A stretch of DNA of 64,000 bases from Serinicoccus profundi. GTDB lineage: Bacteria; Actinomycetota; Actinomycetes; Actinomycetales; Dermatophilaceae. How positions within the stretch are numbered: the stretch's first letter is position 1; each line of letters starts with the position of its first letter. The notes beneath the pieces were generated by a model. The model was not told where the DNA came from and made no database searches. It saw only the letters and a list, made by a program, of their open reading frames with translations. The stretch covers positions 372,001 to 436,000 of the forward strand of contig NZ_CP042862.1 in NCBI RefSeq assembly GCF_008001015.1, written 5' to 3'. Both the position numbers and the translations under genes were made by a program. Shown in pieces: positions 55,972 to 64,000 of the stretch.

Positions 55972-56427
55972 ATGGTCATGGGACTCCCGGCGCACCCGCT
56001 CCTCGTCCACTTCGCCATCGTCCTGCTCCTCCTCGCCGCGGGCGCCCAGGTGCTCGCGGTCGCCGTGCCTCGTTTCCGGCGCTGGTTCGACTGGGGTATG
56101 CCGCTGCTCGCCGGCGCCGGCGCGGTGTCCGGGCGGGTGGCGCAGAGCTACGGCGAGATCCTCATGGGCACGGGCGGAGGCAGCCAGGCGCTGGTCGAGC
56201 ACCAGCAGTGGGGGGCTCAGGCCGGGCTGGCCGGCCTGGTGCTCGGCGGCCTCAGCATCCTGCACTGGGTCGTGACCTCGGAACGGGGTCGCTCGCGCTG
56301 GGCGGCGCGCTGGCCGGGATGGGTCGGGACCGGCCTCGGGGTGCTGGCCGCGCTCGTGGCGGTCTGGACGGTCGTCGTCGTCACCCTCGCCGGGCACAGC
56401 GGCGCCACGTCGGTCTGGGGAGGCTGA
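55972..56427 (+). CDS. DUF2231-type membrane protein
   Basis: 151-residue protein with four hydrophobic segments. It begins MGLPAHPLLVHFAIVLLLLAAG, where the PAHPLLVHFPI-like motif with His is typical of DUF2231 proteins, and has further helices GMPLLAGAGAVSG, LAGLVLGGLSILHWVV and LGVLAALVAVWTVVVV. A conserved HSGATSVWG end is present. The function of the family is unknown; the histidines in the membrane suggest haem or metal binding. Alternative start is the second Met at codon 3. Confidence 0.78.
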   Translation: MVMGLPAHPLLVHFAIVLLLLAAGAQVLAVAVPRFRRWFDWGMPLLAGAGAVSGRVAQSYGEILMGTGGGSQALVEHQQWGAQAGLAGLVLGGLSILHWVVTSERGRSRWAARWPGWVGTGLGVLAALVAVWTVVVVTLAGHSGATSVWGG

Positions 56428-56464
56428 CCCGGCCCGGCCAACCACTGACCGAGACCTGAGCTCA

Positions 56465-56875
56465 TCAGGGTCGGGTGATCTGCTTCACCGCGCGCAGGTA
56501 TGCCGCCCGCACGACCGGGGCCGCCAGCGCCGCGAGGGCGTCGGGCACCCCGGTCACGGCATACCTCTGCTCCCAACGCAGCCGGGTGTCGGGGCCGGCG
56601 GGGCGCAGGGTGGCGGTGATCCGGCCGCCGAGGGGCCGGCCCACCTTGTCGACGACGGCACGGTGGTGGGGCTCCCACTCACGGACGTGCATCTCGTCGT
56701 CGACCCGCAGCGGGCCCAGACGGGTGCGGGCCACGAAGTCGGCGCCCGCGCCCAGCGGGCCGCCGAGGGTCGTGGTGAGGGGGATCGCCGCCGTGTGCCG
56801 GTCGAGGTCCCACAACCGCGCCCACACCTGCTCGGGGGAGCCGGGGACCAGCACGTCGAACCAGAACTCGGCCAT
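56465..56875 (-). CDS. SRPBCC (START-like) family protein
   Basis: 136-residue polyketide-cyclase/START-like protein. It opens FWFDVLVPGSPEQVWARLWDLDRHTAAIPL and ends VRAAYLRAVKQITRP, with the typical alpha-beta grip pattern between. Such proteins bind hydrophobic ligands; the ligand here is unknown. It is divergent to the TIM-barrel endonuclease gene. Confidence 0.78.
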   Translation of the reverse strand: MAEFWFDVLVPGSPEQVWARLWDLDRHTAAIPLTTTLGGPLGAGADFVARTRLGPLRVDDEMHVREWEPHHRAVVDKVGRPLGGRITATLRPAGPDTRLRWEQRYAVTGVPDALAALAAPVVRAAYLRAVKQITRP

Positions 56876-56912
56876 GCCTCACCCTAGGCCACAGGGTGCC
56901 TACGATGCAGGG

Positions 56913-57713
56913 ATGAGCACACCCGCCCTCGGGGCACACGTCGAGCAGTCCGACCCGATCGCCGAGGCGCAGGCCCGGCGGGCGCCGCTGGTGCAGTTCT
57001 TCCTCGGGGACCCGCAGGGCTACAAGGGCCCTGAGGTGCGCTACCCCGGCGGCGCGGAGGCGTTGCGGACCGCGGCGCAGGAGGCCGGCGTCGACCTCTA
57101 CGTCCACGCGCCCTACATCGTCAATGTCGCCACCCTCAACAACCGGATCCGCATCCCCTCGCGCAAGCTCCTCCAGCAGCACCTGGACACCGCGACCGAG
57201 ATCGGCGCCAAGGGGCTCATCGTCCATGGCGGCCACGTCGGGGCGCAGGACGACCCGGAGAAGGGCTACGACAACTGGCGCAAGGCGATCGAGTCGCTGA
57301 CCATCGGCGACACCCCTGTCCTCATCGAGAACACCGCTGGCGGCGACAACGCCATGGCCCGCCACCTGGACCGCATCGCCCGGGTGTGGGACGCGGTCGG
57401 GGCCGCGGAGGGCGCCGACAAGGTCGGGTTCTGCCTCGACACCTGCCACGCCTGGGCCGGGGGCATCGCGCTGGACGACGTCGTCGACCGGGTGCTCGCG
57501 ATCACCGGCCGCATCGACCTCGTGCACGCCAACGACTCCCGCGACGCGGCCGGCTCGGGCGCCGACCGGCACGCCAACCTGGGTGCGGGGCAGGTGCCGC
57601 CGGACGAGCTGGCCGACGTCGTCCGGGCCGCCGGTGCGCCCGTGGTGGTGGAGACACCCGGCGGGGCGAGCGAGCACGTCGCCGACCTCGACTGGCTGCG
57701 CGAGCACCTCTAG
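56913..57713 (+). CDS. Deoxyribonuclease IV-like TIM-barrel AP endonuclease
   Basis: 266-residue AP endonuclease 2-family protein (Nfo-like). The metal-binding residues are visible in VHAPYIVNVA, GLIVHGGHVG, VLIENTAGG, FCLDTCHAWAGG, LVHANDSRDAAGSGADRHANLG and VVETPGG, the order expected for the trinuclear zinc site. It would cleave DNA at abasic sites. Start is the ATG at 56913, the family start. It stands ahead of the SDR gene with a short gap. Confidence 0.88.
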   Translation: MSTPALGAHVEQSDPIAEAQARRAPLVQFFLGDPQGYKGPEVRYPGGAEALRTAAQEAGVDLYVHAPYIVNVATLNNRIRIPSRKLLQQHLDTATEIGAKGLIVHGGHVGAQDDPEKGYDNWRKAIESLTIGDTPVLIENTAGGDNAMARHLDRIARVWDAVGAAEGADKVGFCLDTCHAWAGGIALDDVVDRVLAITGRIDLVHANDSRDAAGSGADRHANLGAGQVPPDELADVVRAAGAPVVVETPGGASEHVADLDWLREHL

Positions 57714-57741
57714 CCTGGCGCCACCGCATACCCTGGGGCCC

Positions 57742-58527
57742 ATGGGAACAGCGCTGGTGACCGGAGCCTCGGCGGGACTCGGACGGGAGTTCGCGGGCCA
57801 GCTCGCGGGGCGCGGCCACGACCTCGTCCTCGTCGCCCGCGACGAGGCGCGGCTGCGCGCCCTCGCGGACGAGCTCAGTGCCCGGTATGCCGTCGACGTC
57901 GAGGTCCTGGCGGCCGACCTGTCCGATCGCGCTGCCCTCGCCACGGTCGCCGCTCGCGTGGCCGACCGTGACCGCCCGGTCGACCTGCTCGTCAACAACG
58001 CGGGCTTCGGGAGCCGCCGCGGCTTCGTCCGGGGTGAGCTCGCCGAGGAGGAGGCCGCGCTGGACGTCATGGTGCGCGCGGTCATGGTCCTCTCGCACGC
58101 CGCGGGCGGTGCCATGCGCGAGCGTCGTCGGGGGGCCATCCTCAACGTCTCCTCGGTCGCGTCCTTCGCGGTCATGGGGCACTACTCGGCGATCAAGTCC
58201 TACGTCACCGTCTTCTCCGAGGCCCTCGCGACCGAGCTGGCGCCGCACGGTGTCGCGGTGACGGCGCTGTGCCCGGGGTTCGTGCGCACCGAGTTCCACC
58301 AACGCGCCGAGATGAACATGGCCCGGCTGCCGGACGCGCTCTGGCTGGACGCGGCCGAGGTGGTGCGGGCGGGCCTCGACGACGTCGCCCGGGGCTCGGT
58401 CGTGTCGGTGCCCTCGGTGCCCTACACCGCCCTTGTGGGTGTGCTGCGGGTCCTGCCTCGTCGGGTCACCCGGTCGGTCGCCAGCTCTCTCGCGACGCGG
58501 CGGCGAGCCGGCGCACGGCGGGGATGA
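57742..58527 (+). CDS. Short-chain dehydrogenase/reductase
   Basis: 261-residue SDR. Cofactor-binding TGASAGLGREFAGQL is at residues 7-21, NNAG is in LLVNNAGFGSR, Ser is in LNVSSVASFA, and the catalytic YxxxK is YSAIKSY. The C-terminus has an Arg-rich tail. Substrate unknown; the sequence pattern is near the DltE/YciK-like short-chain oxidoreductases. Its stop overlaps the downstream GH15-like gene (ATGA). Confidence 0.87.
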   Translation: MGTALVTGASAGLGREFAGQLAGRGHDLVLVARDEARLRALADELSARYAVDVEVLAADLSDRAALATVAARVADRDRPVDLLVNNAGFGSRRGFVRGELAEEEAALDVMVRAVMVLSHAAGGAMRERRRGAILNVSSVASFAVMGHYSAIKSYVTVFSEALATELAPHGVAVTALCPGFVRTEFHQRAEMNMARLPDALWLDAAEVVRAGLDDVARGSVVSVPSVPYTALVGVLRVLPRRVTRSVASSLATRRRAGARRG

Positions 58528-59906
58528 CCCGCCGGGGCCGGCTGGCCGCCGCGCTCGTGGTGCTCCTGGCCAGTGGCGGGGCCCTGGTCTGGCAGGGCAG
58601 CCACCGGCAGGTCCTGCTGCACCAGGAGGCGGTCACCGTGGACGCCTGGGGCGAGCTCGTCGAGGTGGCGCCCGGACGCTCGGCCGACGGGTGGCTGCCG
58701 TTGTCCACCGACCCCGAGACCGTGCCCCTCGAGGTGTCGGTGCTCGCCGCCCGCGAGGCCGGGGTGCAGGCGTGGCTCGCCTCCGGGTGGGTGCCCGACC
58801 CGGCCGACCCGCACGCGGCGATGGTGCGCACGGCCCTGCGCGATCTGCATACCCTCACCGCACCGGCGGGCGCCGCTCCCGGGGCCGTGCTGGCGGGAGC
58901 CTCGCCCGCCTGGCGCTTCGTCTGGCCGCGGGACGCCTCGTGCGTCGCGGTGGCGCTGGCCCGGACGGGCCACCAGCAGGACGCTCTCGACACCCTGCTC
59001 CTGCTGCAGGAGCTGCAGGCCGACGACGGGTCGCTGCAGGCGCGCTACCTGCCGGCCGGCGACGGCGGGGTGCCGGACGACCGGCCCGCCCAAGAGGACG
59101 GCCCGGGGTGGGTGCTGTGGGCGGCTGTCGAGGTGATCGAGTCGGGTATGCCGTCCGGCGGGTCCGCGGCGGCGACGCCGCAGGCACGGCGCGGGTCGGG
59201 TGCGTCCGCCGCGTCGCAACGGGAGGTGGCCGCCCAGCTGACGCCGCTGGTGGTGCGCTCGGCGAGTCGACTGCTGGAGCGCACCGACCCCGCGACCGGG
59301 CTGCCGCGCCCCTCACCGGACTACTGGGAGCGGCCGGAGGAGCACCTCACGCTGGGGATCGCCGCCACGAGCCTCATGGGGCTCGAGGCCGCAGCGGAGC
59401 TGCACGCGCGCGGCCTGGTGCCGGACGTGGCGTGGCTGGACGGCGGGGTCGACCCGGCTGCCCTCGCCCCGCGGCTGCGGGACTCCCGGGCCCGGATCGA
59501 GGCGGACTTCGGGCCCGGCTTCCCCCGCCACGTCGGCGGCCGCCCCGACGCCGCGGTCACCCTGCTGCTCCGCCCTTCGTCGACGAGCCGGTCCGCGGGG
59601 CGGACGCCGCGCGGCGGCGCTCCCAGGCGGCCAGGCCCGGCCGGCCGGGGGAGTGGCGCCGGTGCCGGGTGGCGCAACGACGGGGTGAGCTGGACCCCGC
59701 AGACGGCGCTGCAGGCGGTGGCGGCAGCCCACAACGCCCACCCGGAGGAGGCCGCCCGGTGGGTCACCTGGCTGGACGAGCACCGCACCGACGCCGGCGC
59801 GCTGCCCGAGAAGGTCCTGCACGACGGCGACCCGGCGGCCGTGGCCCCGCTCGCGTGGACCGCGGCCCTGGTCGTGCTCGCGCTCCGACCGGGGGCCGCT
59901 GGCTAG
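58524..59906 (+). CDS. GH15-like glycoside hydrolase-fold protein, internal segment possibly out of frame
   Basis: 460-residue protein with an N-terminal membrane anchor or signal (LAAALVVLLASGGALVW) and an (alpha/alpha)6-type domain. The motif FVWPRDAS near residue 135 is that of glucoamylase-type GH15 enzymes, and YWERPEEHLTLG also fits. Around residues 350-385 the sequence becomes an unconvincing Arg/Ser/Pro stretch; in the neighbouring frame the same DNA reads PFVDEPVRGADAARRR, which fits the family better, so two compensating one-base changes are suspected (near 59570 and 59665). It then returns to NDGVSWTPQTALQ. Confidence 0.7.
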   Translation: MTRRGRLAAALVVLLASGGALVWQGSHRQVLLHQEAVTVDAWGELVEVAPGRSADGWLPLSTDPETVPLEVSVLAAREAGVQAWLASGWVPDPADPHAAMVRTALRDLHTLTAPAGAAPGAVLAGASPAWRFVWPRDASCVAVALARTGHQQDALDTLLLLQELQADDGSLQARYLPAGDGGVPDDRPAQEDGPGWVLWAAVEVIESGMPSGGSAAATPQARRGSGASAASQREVAAQLTPLVVRSASRLLERTDPATGLPRPSPDYWERPEEHLTLGIAATSLMGLEAAAELHARGLVPDVAWLDGGVDPAALAPRLRDSRARIEADFGPGFPRHVGGRPDAAVTLLLRPSSTSRSAGRTPRGGAPRRPGPAGRGSGAGAGWRNDGVSWTPQTALQAVAAAHNAHPEEAARWVTWLDEHRTDAGALPEKVLHDGDPAAVAPLAWTAALVVLALRPGAAG

Positions 59907-59916
59907 GGTGGGTGCC

Positions 59917-60462
59917 ATGACGAGCTCCCGCGACCTGCTCCTCGACCACATCACCGACCTGGCGATCGTCCACGGCCGGGTGACCCTGTCCTCCGGCGCG
60001 GAGGCCGACTACTACGTCGATCTGCGCCGGGTGACGCTGCACGGCGAGGCCGCCCCGCTGGTCGGCGAGGTCATGCTCGACCTGGTCGACGACCTCGAGG
60101 TGGACGCCGTCGGCGGCCTCACCATGGGCGCCGACCCGGTCGCGGCCGCGATGCTGCACGCCGCGGCCCGACGCGACGGCCGACCGCTCGACGCCTTCGT
60201 CGTGCGCAAGGCCGAGAAGGCCCACGGGCTGCAGCAGCGCATCGAGGGGCCGGCCATCGCCGGTCGCCGGGTCGTCGTCGTGGAGGACACCTCGACGACG
60301 GGCAACTCCCCGCTCACCGCGGTCGAGGCCGTCCGGGACGCCGGTGCCGAGGTGGTCGCGGTCGTCGTCATCGTGGACCGCGCGAGCGGCGCCCAGGAGA
60401 GGGTCGAGGAGCAGGGGATCGAGTACCGCGCGGCCTACTCGCTGGGGGACCTCGGCCTGTAG
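59917..60462 (+). CDS. pyrE: Orotate phosphoribosyltransferase
   Basis: 181-residue PyrE, which makes orotidine 5'-monophosphate from orotate and PRPP in pyrimidine synthesis. The PRPP motif is VVVVEDTSTTGNSPL near residues 120-134, and the substrate loop RKAEKAHGLQQRIEG and the N-terminal GRVTLSSGAEADYYVDLR fit the family. The ATG at 59917 is preferred over the GTG three codons upstream. A strong hairpin follows at 60491. Confidence 0.93.
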   Translation: MTSSRDLLLDHITDLAIVHGRVTLSSGAEADYYVDLRRVTLHGEAAPLVGEVMLDLVDDLEVDAVGGLTMGADPVAAAMLHAAARRDGRPLDAFVVRKAEKAHGLQQRIEGPAIAGRRVVVVEDTSTTGNSPLTAVEAVRDAGAEVVAVVVIVDRASGAQERVEEQGIEYRAAYSLGDLGL

Positions 60463-60490
60463 CCGGTCACCAGTCACGGCGAGCAGACGC

Positions 60491-60528
60491 CGACGGGGCC
60501 CGCCGCCAGGTGGCGACAGGCCCCGTCG
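60491..60528. terminator. Hairpin between pyrE and the repeat protein gene
   Basis: Perfect 10-bp stem CGACGGGGCC / GGCCCCGTCG with an inner CGCC/GGCG stem. It lies between two convergent genes, 28 bases after the pyrE stop and 14 bases before the stop of the minus-strand gene, so it can serve both. Confidence 0.75.
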
Positions 60529-60541
60529 GGCGTGGCTCAGC

Positions 60542-62413
60542 TCAGCGCTGGCGACGGTCCCAGTGTGCGAAGCCAGCGGCCCGCGCCGCCTCCTCGTTCT
60601 CGAACCACACCTCCGCGCGCACGCCGTCGTAGCTCGGCGAGTCGGGCGTGTGGAAGAGCATCGACCCGGCGTTGCCCTTGACCGTCCAGCCGGAGGGCCC
60701 GGAGCCGTCCTCGAGGGGCTCGGCCGAGCCCGCGCCGTAGATCGACTCCGCGAAGACCGGCGCCTCGTCACCGGTGGCCGACGAGCCGTCGTCGGTCACG
60801 GGGGTGGCGGTGTCGGCCGTCTCGGTGGAACCCCAGGTGTCGTCCTGGCGCTCCTGCTGACCAGCTCCCGCGGCCCCGGCAGCAGCAGCCACCCCGGCCG
60901 CGCCCGCGCCGGCAGCACCGGTGGAGGCCCAGGCGTCGTCCTGGTCGCGGCTCTGGCCCTGGAGGTCGTCGCCGGCGTAGGTGCCGCCGTCGTCGCCGGC
61001 GTAGGTGCCGCGGTCGTCGGTGACCGGGGTGGCGGTGTCCGCAATGTCCGGGGTCGTCCAGGTATTCTGGCCCGTGCCCTGGAGGTCGTCACCGGCGAAG
61101 GTGCCGCGGTCGTCGGTCACCGGGGTGGCGGTGTCCGCGGTGTCCGGGGTGACCCACGTGTCGTCGGGGCTCCCGTCCTGGCCCTGGAGGTCGTCACCGG
61201 CGTAGGTGTCGCGGTCGTCGGTCACCGGGGTGGCCGGGTCGGCGGTGTCCGGGGTGCCGGTCTCGCTCCACAGGTCGGGCTGACGCTCGTCGTCCGCCGC
61301 GTCGATCGCACCCGCTCCGGCTGCACCTGCTCCGGCAGCGCCAGCGGCACCGGCGGTGCCCCAGCCGTCGTCCGAGCGGCGCTCGTCGTCCCCGGCGTCA
61401 CCGTGGTCCTCGGTCGCAGCGAACTCATCGCTCCGGCCCACGCCTGCATCGCCATCGTCGTAGGTGCCGAGGTCGTCGCGACCACGCTCGCCCTCACCCA
61501 TGGCCACGGCGTCACCCTGGTCGGCGCGGTAGGTGGTCGCGTCGTCCCCGACGGGGTACTCCTGGGTCGAGCCCCCACCCTGCGAGGCCAGCACCTCATC
61601 GGCGGTGAGCGGCTCGTCGCTCGCCCCGGCGTCGATCTGCTCGTCGGAGAGGGGCTGCACGCCCTGGTCCTGGGTCATCGAGCGGCCGTCGGCGTCGTCC
61701 TGGTAGGTCGCCGCGCCCTCCTGGTAGGTCGACTCGTCCTCGTAGGCCGAGCCGTCCTGGGCGACCGGGTCGACACCCTGCGCGTCCCGCAGCGTGTCGT
61801 CCTGCCCGTCCCGGTGCGCAGCGGCTGCCGTGGCTCCGCCCGCTGCCCCGGTGGCACCGATCGCGGCGGCCTCGCGCCAGCGGCCGGGGTCGTCCTCGCC
61901 GTCGGCGGTCGCGTCGGGCGTCCCGTCGAAGGTCGGCTCCTGGGTCCCGTCACCGACCGGCTCCTGCGGCTGGGCGTCGTAGCGCGACTCGGCCGAGGTC
62001 AGCGGGGCGGAGTCCTCGTGCGTCGGCTCCAGGTGAGCGTCCGGCTCCTGGTGGGCGTCCGTCGCCCGGTGCGCATCGGCGCCCTGGTGCGTCTCGGTCC
62101 CGCCGACGGGCTCACCCATCGGGGCCGGTCCGGTCTGCCCGGTCACCTGGTGGTCCGCGTCACGGTCCAGGTGGGCGTCGCGACCCGCGCCATCGCGGTG
62201 CAGGTCCTCGCTCAGCGCGGGGTCGGTGGTCGTGCCGGCCCCGGTGGTCGTGGTGTCGCGGGCGTCGTGGCTGCCGATCTCGTCACGGTCACGGTCGCGG
62301 GCGTCGAGCGCCGCGTCCCCGTCGTCGCCAGGGCGGCGCAGCAGCCAGAAGACGACGATGCCGATGAGGAGCAGCAGCAGGATCAACAGGATCCAGGCGG
62401 TTGGGCTGTCCAT
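60542..62413 (-). CDS. Membrane-anchored, repeat-rich acidic protein with conserved C-terminal domain
   Basis: 623-residue protein. One N-terminal transmembrane helix (AWILLILLLLLIGIVVFWLL) precedes about 560 residues of very Asp/Thr/Gly/Ala-rich low-complexity sequence. A tandem unit near residues 380-540 contains TATPVTDDRGTYAGDDLQG-like repeats (four copies). The last 50 residues form a compact domain, GWTVKGNAGSMLFHTPDSPS up to AEVWFENEEAARAAGFAHWD, a motif that ends many actinobacterial surface or ribosome-associated proteins. No enzyme motif is seen. The topology would place the long acidic part inside or outside the cell depending on orientation; I cannot decide. Confidence 0.75.
   Translation of the reverse strand: MDSPTAWILLILLLLLIGIVVFWLLRRPGDDGDAALDARDRDRDEIGSHDARDTTTTGAGTTTDPALSEDLHRDGAGRDAHLDRDADHQVTGQTGPAPMGEPVGGTETHQGADAHRATDAHQEPDAHLEPTHEDSAPLTSAESRYDAQPQEPVGDGTQEPTFDGTPDATADGEDDPGRWREAAAIGATGAAGGATAAAAHRDGQDDTLRDAQGVDPVAQDGSAYEDESTYQEGAATYQDDADGRSMTQDQGVQPLSDEQIDAGASDEPLTADEVLASQGGGSTQEYPVGDDATTYRADQGDAVAMGEGERGRDDLGTYDDGDAGVGRSDEFAATEDHGDAGDDERRSDDGWGTAGAAGAAGAGAAGAGAIDAADDERQPDLWSETGTPDTADPATPVTDDRDTYAGDDLQGQDGSPDDTWVTPDTADTATPVTDDRGTFAGDDLQGTGQNTWTTPDIADTATPVTDDRGTYAGDDGGTYAGDDLQGQSRDQDDAWASTGAAGAGAAGVAAAAGAAGAGQQERQDDTWGSTETADTATPVTDDGSSATGDEAPVFAESIYGAGSAEPLEDGSGPSGWTVKGNAGSMLFHTPDSPSYDGVRAEVWFENEEAARAAGFAHWDRRQR
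60790..61260. repeat. Coding tandem repeats in the acidic protein gene
   Basis: Four copies of a block with GTCGGTCACCGGGGTGGCGG (plus strand), starting near 60793, 61016, 61109 and 61217, with a neighbouring block GGAGGTCGTC(A/G)CCGGCG in three of them. Spacing is irregular, so this is not CRISPR. Confidence 0.8.
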
Positions 62414-62555
62414 CGTGGTCCCTCCGTTCGGCGGCCCGTTGCGGGGCCGCATGTCGGGTCTGTGGCGGGCTGGTGCCCGCGACCGACCTCCACCGTAGTG
62501 CGAAACCTGCAGGTCGGCCATGGCAGCGGGACGCTGCGGTGCGACAATCCTGCGG

Positions 62556-63200
62556 ATGAGCGAGCCGAGCGAGCCTCCCGTGGGTGTGGGCCCCTGGGCC
62601 GGACCGTGGCCGACGACGGCCTCCGGTGAGCTGCCGGCGCACCTCGACCCGGAGCTCCTGACGACCGGCGACCGGCGCAACGTGCTCGACCGTTACCGCT
62701 ACTGGAGCCACGAGGCGGTGGTCGCCGACCTCGACACCCGCCGCCACGGCTTCCACGTCGCGATCGAGAACTGGGGGCACGACTTCAACATCGGGTCGGT
62801 GGTGCGCACCGCGAACGCCTTCAACGCCGCGGCGATCCACATCGTCGGACGGCGTCGGTGGAACCGGCGCGGGGCGATGGTCACCGACCGCTACCTCCAC
62901 GAGCATCACCACGCCGACGTCGCGGGCCTGCTCACCTGGGCGCGCGAGAACGGCCTGCCCGTCCTCGGCGTCGACAACGTCCCCGGCTCCGTGCCGCTGG
63001 AGGGGTATGCCGTGCCCCGCGACTGCGTGCTCTTCCTCGGCCAGGAGGGGCCCGGTCTGAGCGCCGAGGCGGTCGAGGGCTGCCAGGACGTCCTGGCGAT
63101 CACGCAGTACGGCTCCACGCGGTCGGTCAACGCGGGCGCGGCGGCGGCCATCGTCATGTACCACTGGGCGCTGGAGCACGCCGGCGACCTGACACCATGA
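62556..63200 (+). CDS. TrmH/SpoU-family RNA 2'-O-methyltransferase
   Basis: 214-residue SPOUT methyltransferase. Motif 1 is NIGSVVRTANAFNA, motif 2 is LFLGQEGPGLSAEAV and motif 3 is YGSTRSVNAGAAAAIVMYHW, which form the trefoil-knot SAM site. Members methylate ribose 2'-OH in tRNA or rRNA; the exact target is unknown. The N-terminal 60 residues are an extension not needed for catalysis. The start is taken at the ATG encoding MSEPSEPP. Confidence 0.88.
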   Translation: MSEPSEPPVGVGPWAGPWPTTASGELPAHLDPELLTTGDRRNVLDRYRYWSHEAVVADLDTRRHGFHVAIENWGHDFNIGSVVRTANAFNAAAIHIVGRRRWNRRGAMVTDRYLHEHHHADVAGLLTWARENGLPVLGVDNVPGSVPLEGYAVPRDCVLFLGQEGPGLSAEAVEGCQDVLAITQYGSTRSVNAGAAAAIVMYHWALEHAGDLTP

Positions 63201-63204
63201 GCGG

Positions 63205-64000
63205 ATGCGCCGTAACCTCACCGCCGACCTGACCGCCACCGTGACCAGCCCGGTCGAGGCCACCATCGGGGTGACCGTCGCCGACCAGGTGACCCGTGGC
63301 GAGGAGCGCTTCTCGGTCACCCTCGACGGAGCGCCGGTCGAGGTGCAGGACGTCCTCGACGAGGCGTCCGGCACCCGGTGGCACGTCGTGCGTGACGTGG
63401 CCCCGGGGGAGCTGGCCGTGAGCTACGCCGCGACGGTCACCGACGGGGGCGCCGCCGCCGCGGTGAGCCCGCTGGAGCGCATCCACTACGTCCGCCCCAG
63501 CCGCTACGTCGACCTCGACCGCCTGGAGTCCGTCGCGCGGGCCGAGGTGGGCGACGTGGTCGGCGAGCAGGGGGTGCTCGACGTCGCCGCGTGGGTGCAC
63601 GACCACGTCCGCTACGTCATCGGATCCTCCACGGTCACCGACGGCGCCAGCGACACCTACCTCGCCCGGCGGGGTGTCTGCCGCGACTTCGCCCACCTGA
63701 CGCTCGCGCTGCTCCGGGCGCGCGGCATACCGAGCCGTCTCGTCGCCTGCTACGCCCCCGGGCTCTCCCCGATGGACTTCCACGCCGTCGTCGAGGCCGC
63801 GGTCGAGGACCGCTGGGTGGTGGTCGACCCCACCCGCCTGGCGCCGCGGGAGTCCCTCGTGCGCATCTGCGCGGGGGCCGACGCGAGCGAGACGTCCTTC
63901 CTCACCGTGCACTCCGGCGGGCTGACCTTCCGGACCCTCAAGGTCAGCGCTGCCGTCGACGGCGACCTGCCGACCGACGACCACCAGGGCACGGTGTCGA
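63205..64000 (+). CDS. Transglutaminase-like domain protein (3' end outside window)
   Basis: At least 265 residues, open to the window edge. An N-terminal beta domain (about 95 residues, ATVTSPVEATIGVTVADQ) is followed by a transglutaminase-like core with the catalytic triad: Cys in RRGVCRDFAHLTLALL, His in MDFHAVVEAA and Asp in VVVDPTRLAPRE. The DFAHL segment after Cys is typical of actinobacterial transglutaminase-like cysteine proteases or amidases. The ATG at 63205 lies four bases after the TrmH stop, so they may be one unit. Confidence 0.8.
   Translation, partial: MRRNLTADLTATVTSPVEATIGVTVADQVTRGEERFSVTLDGAPVEVQDVLDEASGTRWHVVRDVAPGELAVSYAATVTDGGAAAAVSPLERIHYVRPSRYVDLDRLESVARAEVGDVVGEQGVLDVAAWVHDHVRYVIGSSTVTDGASDTYLARRGVCRDFAHLTLALLRARGIPSRLVACYAPGLSPMDFHAVVEAAVEDRWVVVDPTRLAPRESLVRICAGADASETSFLTVHSGGLTFRTLKVSAAVDGDLPTDDHQGTVS

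Noticed and set aside
60790-61260. Regular-looking repeats suggestive of a CRISPR array
   Set aside because: They are in frame, encode TPVTDD-type repeats, have irregular spacing and no cas genes nearby.

Overview
This window is high-GC actinobacterial DNA. GrpE, DnaJ and HspR follow DnaK, HAIR operators (the HspR target) control dnaK and clpB, a PHO box precedes pstS, and there is an LprG/P55-like lipoprotein-exporter pair. The gene set fits Micrococcales (Intrasporangiaceae-like), but I cannot name a genus from sequence alone.

Bases 1 to about 21,057 form a mobile metal-resistance island. From the left it carries a System II cytochrome c biogenesis operon (partial ccdA, resB, ccsA), two methyltransferases, a ruined merA, an ACR3/BASS-type arsenite permease, a cmtR-cadD cadmium pair, and a thioredoxin-like/Cys-rich membrane protein pair. 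The rest of the island is organised by Tn7-like transposon ends. A putative right end (9185) sits 12 bp from a left end (9198). A second right end (13300) sits 10 bp from another left end (13311). The last right end is at 21057. Element Y (9198-13300) carries a MerR-controlled thioredoxin-like/flavoprotein operon whose merR has been split by an IS256-family insertion. Element Z (13311-21057) carries an acetyltransferase, a MerR-type regulator and a full tnsA-tnsB-tniB-tniQ module without CRISPR genes. Z ends 56 bp from the HspR operator of dnaK.

From 21,243 rightwards the DNA looks like host chromosome and is rich in the word GTATG/CATAC, which is almost missing from the island. In order it holds: the dnaK-grpE-dnaJ-hspR operon; a DUF559-type protein; an ABC exporter diverging from a NarL-type two-component system; an OmpR-type two-component system; a methyltransferase; a CcdA-like protein with a thioredoxin-like lipoprotein; a PLP-dependent ammonia-lyase; an AAA ATPase with an MFS transporter; a GNAT enzyme; a macro-domain protein; a ZIP transporter; a lipoprotein with a pretoxin-like protein, divergent from clpB; pstSCAB (pstC frameshifted); the LprG/P55-like pair; RNase H fused to a DUF4440-like domain; an HhH repair protein and an MFS transporter; exonuclease III; a TIM-barrel AP endonuclease; an SDR; a GH15-like protein; pyrE; a repeat-rich membrane-anchored protein; a TrmH-type methyltransferase; and a transglutaminase cut by the window edge.

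Two families of intergenic palindromes (four copies and two copies) are scattered through the chromosomal part. Several genes carry single-base shifts in C or G runs (a prenyl-Cys-methyltransferase-like gene, the arsenite permease, pstC). These are either real decay or sequence errors.
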